A stretch of 18,610 nucleotides of DNA from Bacteroidota bacterium (GTDB lineage: Bacteria; Bacteroidota; Ignavibacteria; Ignavibacteriales; Ignavibacteriaceae). Every line of letters starts with the position of its first letter. Within the stretch, counting starts at the first letter, position 1. Under the pieces are notes generated by a model, which made no database searches, was not told the DNA's origin, and saw only the letters and a program-made list of their open reading frames with translations. This document shows, piece after piece, positions 13,595 through 18,610 of the stretch. The position numbers were made by a program, and so were the translations under genes. The stretch covers positions 1-18,610 of the forward strand of contig JAEYUD010000081.1 in assembly GCA_023433685.1 (NCBI GenBank), given 5' to 3'.

Positions 13595-15970
13595 AAATTT
13601 GATCGTGTCTATCAAAACGGACTGATCAAAACTCTTCTTCAAAATGTACGCGTCCGCACCGGCGTTAATGCCACGTGTCTTGTCCGCGTCGGTGGCGAGT
13701 CCTGTGACAAGTATGACAGGCAGTTTTTCAAGTGGCGGCGTCTGTCTCACTTTTTCGGTTAACTGCAGCCCGTTCATATTGGGCATTTCGATGTCGGATA
13801 CAAGGGCATCATAGTTACGCGTGTTCAAAAGATTTAATGCTTCCACGCCGTCTTCAGCGGTGTCAACTTTGAAACCGGCCGCCTCCAGTATCTCCATTAA
13901 AAGTGTGCGGGAGGTTTTTGAATCATCAACCACGAGAAGGCTGTATACCCTGCTCTCACCGAGAAGTCCCTTGTCTGATTCCGTCATTCCTTCAAGTCCG
14001 AGTAGCCATGCAGAGCTTATAACAGGATATAACTTGCCATCACCAAGCACTGAGGCACCGGCGTATTTTTTAATACCATCAAGAGGTGGCTGAAACGGCT
14101 TTATAATAATTTCAAGTTCGTCACTAACTTCATCAACAAGCAAAGCGATCCTGCGCTCGCGCGCTTTAAGAAAGATGCATGGATAAATACCCCGGTCAAG
14201 AGGTGCACTGTCAATTCCAAAGTCGCTTCTGATGATCTTCACCGGCACTAATTCCCCATCACTGAACACTCCGAAACCTTTACCGAAGTGTTTTATCTCA
14301 TTCTTGTTGTATCTAACAATCTTCTCGACATAATGTGATTCAAGAAGGAATCTGAATTTCCCCGCGTTAACTTTCACCCCCCTTGTTGATGATATCTTAA
14401 CGGGAAGTTTTATCATCACCTGAAAGAACCTCCCTTTTTCGCTGGAGACAGAAATGCTGCCCTTAAGTTTTTCAACTTTTTCTTTAACTATACTCATCCC
14501 AAGCCCCCTTCCTGAAATGTCGGTAACCATCCCCGCGGTGGTGATGCCCGACTGATAGATCAGCTCAACAGCTTTGGTTTCTTCCAGTTGGCCGGCTTCA
14601 TCATCAGCGATAATTCCCTTTTCGACCGCCTTTTTCAGAAGTGTGCCAAGATTGAGCCCCCTGCCATCATCAGAAAGAGTCATTATAATATTCCCTTCGA
14701 CAGGTCCACTTATATCGATCTTGATGGAACCTTCTTTGGGTTTTCCCGCGCCAATCCTCTCCGTGGGTGATTCGATCCCATGGTCAATACTGTTTCTAAT
14801 GAGGTGCAGAAGCGGGTCTTTCAATTCTTCAAGTATCCTGCGGTCAACTTCGATCTCGGCTCCGGTGATATAAAGTTCAGCCTCCTTTCTTAAAGCCCGG
14901 GCGAGATCACGCATGGCTTTCGGGAGGATATCAAGCACGTAACTGAACGGCAGCATCAGAAGTGTCTGCGAATTGTCGTTAACCTCGTTTATCAGCCTGT
15001 TTGAAGTGCTTTTATATTGTTTAACTTCCGAGTCAAGTTCAATAATTCTTCTGCCGTGCTTAAAAGACCACTCACTGAGAACCTTAAAATTTTCGGTAAC
15101 GGTTTGAAGTGTATCCCTCACCGGAGGAGGGAGGGTTTCAGCAAGAAGTCCGAGCCGGGTCAGCTTTTCAGCAATTTCTTCAACGGTTTTAAGTTTACCG
15201 GTCATTTCACCCCCCAGCAGCTTGATCTCGCTGTGAAGTTGATCGAAACTTAGCTTGATATTCAGGAGCTCTTCAGTACTGTTCCTCAGGTCATCAAGTT
15301 TAAGCGTTGAGAGACGGATTGTCTCCGGTGTCTGACGCTGACTTGAGAATTCGGTTCTTTTCCCGGGTTCCTTTCCCGGTTCACCTTGCTCCTGCCCATC
15401 GGGTTGAGGGTCATTCTCCACCTCTGTTTTGTTTTTCTTGCGTATCTTCTTCCTGAGTTGCTCGATCTTAAGATTGAATGTTTCAAAATCCTCTGATCCG
15501 GTTGAAGTTTTGTTTTCCTCTTCAAGCGTGTCTTCCCTGCCTTTGAAACCGTGAGTTATCGAACCGGACGAAATCTCCCGGATTGCCTCTGCCTGGAGCC
15601 GCATTTCATCTTCTTTGTCGAACCCGTCTTCACCTCTTTTTTTCAGGTCGATGTATTCCTTTGTGAGATCAAGCGCCCTGAGCAGCACATCGTAATGAGA
15701 GGGATCAGGCTCTATCTCCTCTTTTTTAACGAGGGAGAAATAGGTTTCCACATCCTGTAAAAGATACTCAATTGAGCCCAGACCAACAGCCCTCGAGGCT
15801 CCTTTAAGGCTGTGGGCCTCCCTGTAAACCTCTTCGACGAGTTGAGGTGAGTTGATAGCCGGGGAAGCAGTTTTCTCCAGCTTCAAAAGACAGGTCATCA
15901 TCACCGAAAGGTGTTCTTCGGCCTCGATCGAGAAGGTATTGAAAAGTCTTTCGAAGAAAGCCCTATCCAT
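13574..15970 (-). CDS. CheA-type histidine kinase with C-terminal receiver
   Basis: A 798-residue hybrid kinase of the chemosensory array. Domains: Hpt at residues 1-110 with His53 (EAHSLKGASR); a charged low-complexity linker at about 145-215 with no clear P2 domain; a dimerisation helix pair at about 218-330; HATPase with Asn393 (IRNSIDHGIE), SDDGRG (433-438) and SGRGLGMSIV (486-495); a CheW-like P5 at about 525-665; and a receiver at 675-798 with Asp682-Asp683, Asp726 (VSDIEMPN) and Lys778/779. The receiver fusion is as in WspE and FrzE. The ATG at 15970 overlaps the end of the receptor gene by eight bases; the frame upstream (to 16072) is only shadow. Confidence 0.92.
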   Translation of the reverse strand: MDRAFFERLFNTFSIEAEEHLSVMMTCLLKLEKTASPAINSPQLVEEVYREAHSLKGASRAVGLGSIEYLLQDVETYFSLVKKEEIEPDPSHYDVLLRALDLTKEYIDLKKRGEDGFDKEDEMRLQAEAIREISSGSITHGFKGREDTLEEENKTSTGSEDFETFNLKIEQLRKKIRKKNKTEVENDPQPDGQEQGEPGKEPGKRTEFSSQRQTPETIRLSTLKLDDLRNSTEELLNIKLSFDQLHSEIKLLGGEMTGKLKTVEEIAEKLTRLGLLAETLPPPVRDTLQTVTENFKVLSEWSFKHGRRIIELDSEVKQYKSTSNRLINEVNDNSQTLLMLPFSYVLDILPKAMRDLARALRKEAELYITGAEIEVDRRILEELKDPLLHLIRNSIDHGIESPTERIGAGKPKEGSIKIDISGPVEGNIIMTLSDDGRGLNLGTLLKKAVEKGIIADDEAGQLEETKAVELIYQSGITTAGMVTDISGRGLGMSIVKEKVEKLKGSISVSSEKGRFFQVMIKLPVKISSTRGVKVNAGKFRFLLESHYVEKIVRYNKNEIKHFGKGFGVFSDGELVPVKIIRSDFGIDSAPLDRGIYPCIFLKARERRIALLVDEVSDELEIIIKPFQPPLDGIKKYAGASVLGDGKLYPVISSAWLLGLEGMTESDKGLLGESRVYSLLVVDDSKTSRTLLMEILEAAGFKVDTAEDGVEALNLLNTRNYDALVSDIEMPNMNGLQLTEKVRQTPPLEKLPVILVTGLATDADKTRGINAGADAYILKKSFDQSVLIDTIKFFVQGSN

Positions 15971-17615
15971 TTTTCCCTTCGAGCTTGAACTTCTTGATCT
16001 GACCCGCGAGATTATCCGCGAGCCCGAGAAGCTCGTTGGCTGATAATTCCACCTCTTTTGTCGAGTCGGCATTGTGCGCGCTTACGGTTCTAATGTTTTC
16101 CATTGCGGTGGCGATCTGATCCATTCCGATCTGCTGTTGCTGGTTCGAAGATGTGATCTGAAGTGAGGCATCGAATGAAAGTTCGATGCTTTTACCGAGT
16201 TCAGTTATCACCTCTCCGGTCTGATTGGCGGTTTTAATGCCATCTTCAAGGGCTTTGGATGCCTGTTCGGTCGAGAGAACGGCTGAATTAACAAAGTTCT
16301 GGATATCCTGAAGTATAAGCCTGACCTGCGATGTCGACTGTTTCGACTGCTCAGCGAGGTTTCTGATCTCCTGGGCAACAACCGCGAATCCCTTCCCCTG
16401 CTCACCGGCGCGTGCCGCCTCGATAGAGGCATTAACCGCGAGGAGGTTTGACTGTTCGGCGATATCGTTAACCGCGGCGATTATCTCACCGATCAACCTG
16501 CTGCGCTCGCTAAGTTTAAGGATGTTCTCGCTGATCGAGTGCATGTGAGTGCCAAATCTTTGAATACCGTCAATTGTCGATTTTGTCGATTCCTGCCCGG
16601 CTGCAGAGATATCAAATGACTGTTGTGCACGTTCGGCGACTTCCTTTGCTTTTTTGTTTGAAAGGTATGAAGTCTGCCTCACTTCTTCGACGGTTGCCGT
16701 GGTCTCGGTGATCGCCGCTACTGTTTCGGTGGAACTGCTGGCGAGCTCGGCCGTGTTCTGAAATATTTTATTGCTGAACTTGTTCAGGTTGTTCACTGCC
16801 ACGTTCAGTTCAGTGGTTATTATCTTCAGCGCTGTCACCATTTCAGCGAATGAGAGGGCGAGCACCCCTATCTCATCTTTTCTTTCAGTATGCTGCCTCA
16901 CATCCACGGTCAGGTCGCCTGTCGATACTGTTCTGGCCACCCGGCTTAAGTCGAGGAGCGGCAGAGCGAGGTTGGTATTGAGAAATGCGATAAGAACAAT
17001 TGCAAGCAGGATAAGTAAACCGCCAGTTATATAGAGCAACACCCTCTTGTTCTGGATGATGGACTCGACATTGTCGAAGCTTTGAACCGCCCTCACCTGA
17101 TAAGTTGAGATAAGATTTGTGACAATCTGCTTAAAGCTGCTGAAATTTACATTCAGACGGTTGCGGAGTTCCGAAAGTGCCGCGGCACCGGCATTCTGCC
17201 CCTTGGAGGCAGCGAGCAGGTGATTATAAACCGAATCGGAAGTGGCAAGAAACTGTTCAGTCGCCCTTATAACTTCAAGAAGTGTCGCGTTGTCTTCAAT
17301 ACCGGAAAGCATCCCTCTCAAGGTATCGAGCTCGCTCTTGACACTTGATTTTGATTTTTCGTAATCAGCACCATCAGGAGGTACCCTGTCGTCTTCCCGG
17401 TCATCGAGACTGTCGTTAACATGAGTCACCGCTTTTTGCAATGTTGTAAGGTCGGCAACAGTTTTGAAGTAGGCGGAGACCTTCTTATTGGTAATGTTTT
17501 CAATGGTGCCGTAAGCGTCAAGGTTGAAATAAATCAGGAGGAACGAGAACAAAATCAGTCCCGAAAAAGAGAAGAACAATTTCCACCGTGTTGAAACGCT
17601 GTTGATCCAGTTCAT
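15963..17615 (-). CDS. Methyl-accepting chemotaxis protein
   Basis: A 550-residue membrane receptor. Helix one is at about residues 12-30, a mostly helical periplasmic domain at 31-190 (four-helix-bundle type, no PAS or Cache motif seen), helix two at 192-212, HAMP at about 213-265, and the cytoplasmic signalling hairpin to the end. The conserved tip is EQSNLLAVNASIEAARAGEQ (387-406) followed by GKGFAVVAQEIRNLAEQS. It should form mixed arrays with CheA and CheW from this operon and be methylated by the adjacent CheR. The tail (KLEGKNG) lacks a CheR-docking pentapeptide. It follows the cheW gene by 16 bases. Ligand unknown. Confidence 0.94.
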   Translation of the reverse strand: MNWINSVSTRWKLFFSFSGLILFSFLLIYFNLDAYGTIENITNKKVSAYFKTVADLTTLQKAVTHVNDSLDDREDDRVPPDGADYEKSKSSVKSELDTLRGMLSGIEDNATLLEVIRATEQFLATSDSVYNHLLAASKGQNAGAAALSELRNRLNVNFSSFKQIVTNLISTYQVRAVQSFDNVESIIQNKRVLLYITGGLLILLAIVLIAFLNTNLALPLLDLSRVARTVSTGDLTVDVRQHTERKDEIGVLALSFAEMVTALKIITTELNVAVNNLNKFSNKIFQNTAELASSSTETVAAITETTATVEEVRQTSYLSNKKAKEVAERAQQSFDISAAGQESTKSTIDGIQRFGTHMHSISENILKLSERSRLIGEIIAAVNDIAEQSNLLAVNASIEAARAGEQGKGFAVVAQEIRNLAEQSKQSTSQVRLILQDIQNFVNSAVLSTEQASKALEDGIKTANQTGEVITELGKSIELSFDASLQITSSNQQQQIGMDQIATAMENIRTVSAHNADSTKEVELSANELLGLADNLAGQIKKFKLEGKNG

Positions 17616-17631
17616 AAATAAACCTTTTGAA

Positions 17632-18171
17632 TTAAGAAATTACCAGAATTCCGTCGCTGGTCAGTCGATCCATATCCAGCAACCTTGCAGAATCGGGGAA
17701 GACCCCGCTAAAAATATTTTTTAGGATACCCGAGCCTTCGTCTTTGCTCAATCCGGCGAGAGTCCTGTTCTCAATACCGTTGATCTCGTCACAAGCAAGC
17801 GCGAAAACCACTCCCCCATTCGAACAAATGAGGATGTAATGAGGATCGGGAGAGGGATTATCAGCTTCACTGATGAGAACATCCACAGAAAACACTCCCG
17901 TTACAGTTCCTCTGAAGTTGTATATTCCAACAAGTTTCTTGTCCATGCCGGGTAATGGCACCACCTCTCTGAATCTTACAACCTCGATTATCTTCCCGGC
18001 CTCGATCAGAAACTTAACACCTCCGGAAGTGAAGGCTATGAAAGATCCGATCTCCTCACCGGCGCCGGCAACAGCCGGTTTCCTGGCCAGAGTGAGGGCA
18101 TTCTCCTCCAGCTTTCTCCTGCTGATCACTTCATCAGCATCAGAATCTGAAAATATTTCCGTATCCTTCAT
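17632..18171 (-). CDS. CheW-like coupling protein
   Basis: A 179-residue scaffold that couples the receptor to CheA. An acidic, probably disordered N-terminus (1-40) precedes the CheW fold (about 42-175). The core motif reads LVGIYNFRGTVTGVFSVD; the usual form is N-L-R-G with a following V-I-P-V, so Arg87, the receptor-contact residue, is kept while the next strand is altered. I choose ATG 18171, which lies 32 bases inside the end of cheR; the open frame further back runs only in the shadow of cheR. The N-terminal extension makes it somewhat longer than E. coli CheW (about 167 residues). Confidence 0.88.
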   Translation of the reverse strand: MKDTEIFSDSDADEVISRRKLEENALTLARKPAVAGAGEEIGSFIAFTSGGVKFLIEAGKIIEVVRFREVVPLPGMDKKLVGIYNFRGTVTGVFSVDVLISEADNPSPDPHYILICSNGGVVFALACDEINGIENRTLAGLSKDEGSGILKNIFSGVFPDSARLLDMDRLTSDGILVIS

Positions 18172-18610
18172 ACTTGTTCGATTTAAGTTTTTCGGAAAGG
18201 GCCCCCTCGGCCAGACCTGTGATGAAAAATCCCCCCGGTTCGAGCATTCCAAGCAGGTTTTCCGTAACCAGATCGATTGCGGCGGGCTGCATGTAAAGGA
18301 AGAGGTTTCTGCAGAGTATAATATCGAATTTGGTTTCACCAAAATAGAACGTAGTGTTCCGGCTTAGGAGGTTGTAACGCTTTACTTCCAGATTTTTTTT
18401 GTACATTTCTTTAATAATGAAGCGCCTGTCAACACGCTCGAAGTACCCCTCTTTAAAATCCTCACCACACGTTCTTAGCGACCACTCTGTATAAATCCCG
18501 GCTTCCATCATTTTGATCATCTTGGGATTTATTTCACCGCCGGTTATTCTCACATTCCCTCTAAGATATTCGTCACCCAAGGCGATGGCGATGCTGTATG
18601 GCTCTTCACC
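18140..18610 (-). CDS. CheR-type receptor methyltransferase (5' part outside window)
   Basis: The window shows the C-terminal 156 residues. The first visible residues are GEEPYSIAIA, the S-adenosylmethionine-binding signature of CheR, and the frame is open to the window edge. Next come GGEINPKMIKMM (matching the ATDI/N region), YTEWSLR, and FDIILCRNLFLYM. The rest of the fold (NLLGMLEPGGFFITG) is complete. No TPR repeat follows, unlike WspC. It should methylate glutamates of the receptor encoded downstream. It is the first gene of this operon that can be seen; its start and the N-terminal helical domain lie beyond 18610. Confidence 0.92.
   Translation of the reverse strand, partial: GEEPYSIAIALGDEYLRGNVRITGGEINPKMIKMMEAGIYTEWSLRTCGEDFKEGYFERVDRRFIIKEMYKKNLEVKRYNLLSRNTTFYFGETKFDIILCRNLFLYMQPAAIDLVTENLLGMLEPGGFFITGLAEGALSEKLKSNKYEGYGNIFRF

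Noticed and set aside
15971..16072. N-terminal extension of the CheA hybrid
   Set aside because: The extra residues are serine/arginine-rich out-of-frame reading of the receptor gene. The Hpt domain begins naturally at ATG 15970.
18172..18342. N-terminal extension of CheW
   Set aside because: It is the shadow of the cheR gene in another frame, and CheW proteins do not carry such a segment.
1..18610. CRISPR array, rRNA or insertion sequence
   Set aside because: No regularly spaced direct repeats, no rRNA-like sequence and no transposase were found. The repeats near the integrase are too short and irregular for CRISPR.

Overview
The window looks like a chromosomal segment from a member of the Bacteroidota/Ignavibacteriota side of the bacterial tree, interrupted by the integrase end of a mobile element. 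Three signs point there. Several promoters fit the TTG-N(19-23)-TAnnTTTG pattern known from Bacteroidota sigma factors. The integrase is of the Bacteroidota tyrosine-recombinase style. Many genes have no clear Shine-Dalgarno sequence. The assignment is an inference; no 16S or other marker gene is present.

Region 1 (about 1-7746) is the element. An intact tyrosine recombinase gene (6508-7626, minus) ends the element next to a tRNA-Glu(CTC) gene (7779-7852, minus), which is the likely attachment site. Between them lie a terminator and repeated TTTACTCACAA boxes. Further left there is a lambda-like switch: a self-cleaving CI/LexA-type repressor (2776-3450) reads right, and a ribbon-helix-helix protein plus a membrane-anchored zinc ribbon protein (2660-2062) read left. 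An inverted-repeat operator sits exactly inside the leftward promoter. Left of that are small orphan genes: a minus-strand operon (1595-823), two plus-strand genes (617-826 and 1683-2102) preceded by near-identical promoter modules, and a leftward gene (390-16) with a hairpin leader. The gene at 1683 is a paralogue of the convergent zinc ribbon gene at 2430.

Downstream of the repressor are AT-rich cargo genes in the place where lambda carries rexA and rexB: an unknown protein, a TerB-like/BRCT protein, and an overlapping pair made of a RexA/DUF4747-like soluble protein and a multi-pass membrane protein. I regard this pair as a candidate prophage-encoded antiphage (RexAB-like) system. It is the most interesting part of the window. 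A small two-helix membrane protein with an apparent ATA start follows. No capsid, tail, relaxase or conjugation gene is visible, so prophage versus integrative element cannot be settled here.

Region 2 (7747-18610) is ordinary chromosome. It holds the tRNA-Glu, a two-gene RND efflux pump (adaptor plus inner-membrane transporter, no outer-membrane channel in view), then on the minus strand a chemosensory operon: CheR (cut by the window end), CheW, a methyl-accepting chemotaxis protein, a CheA-REC hybrid and a REC-histidine kinase. The set resembles alternative (Wsp/Frz-like) pathways more than flagellar chemotaxis, because the kinase carries its own receiver and the last gene is a second kinase rather than a CheY. 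CheB is not in the window.
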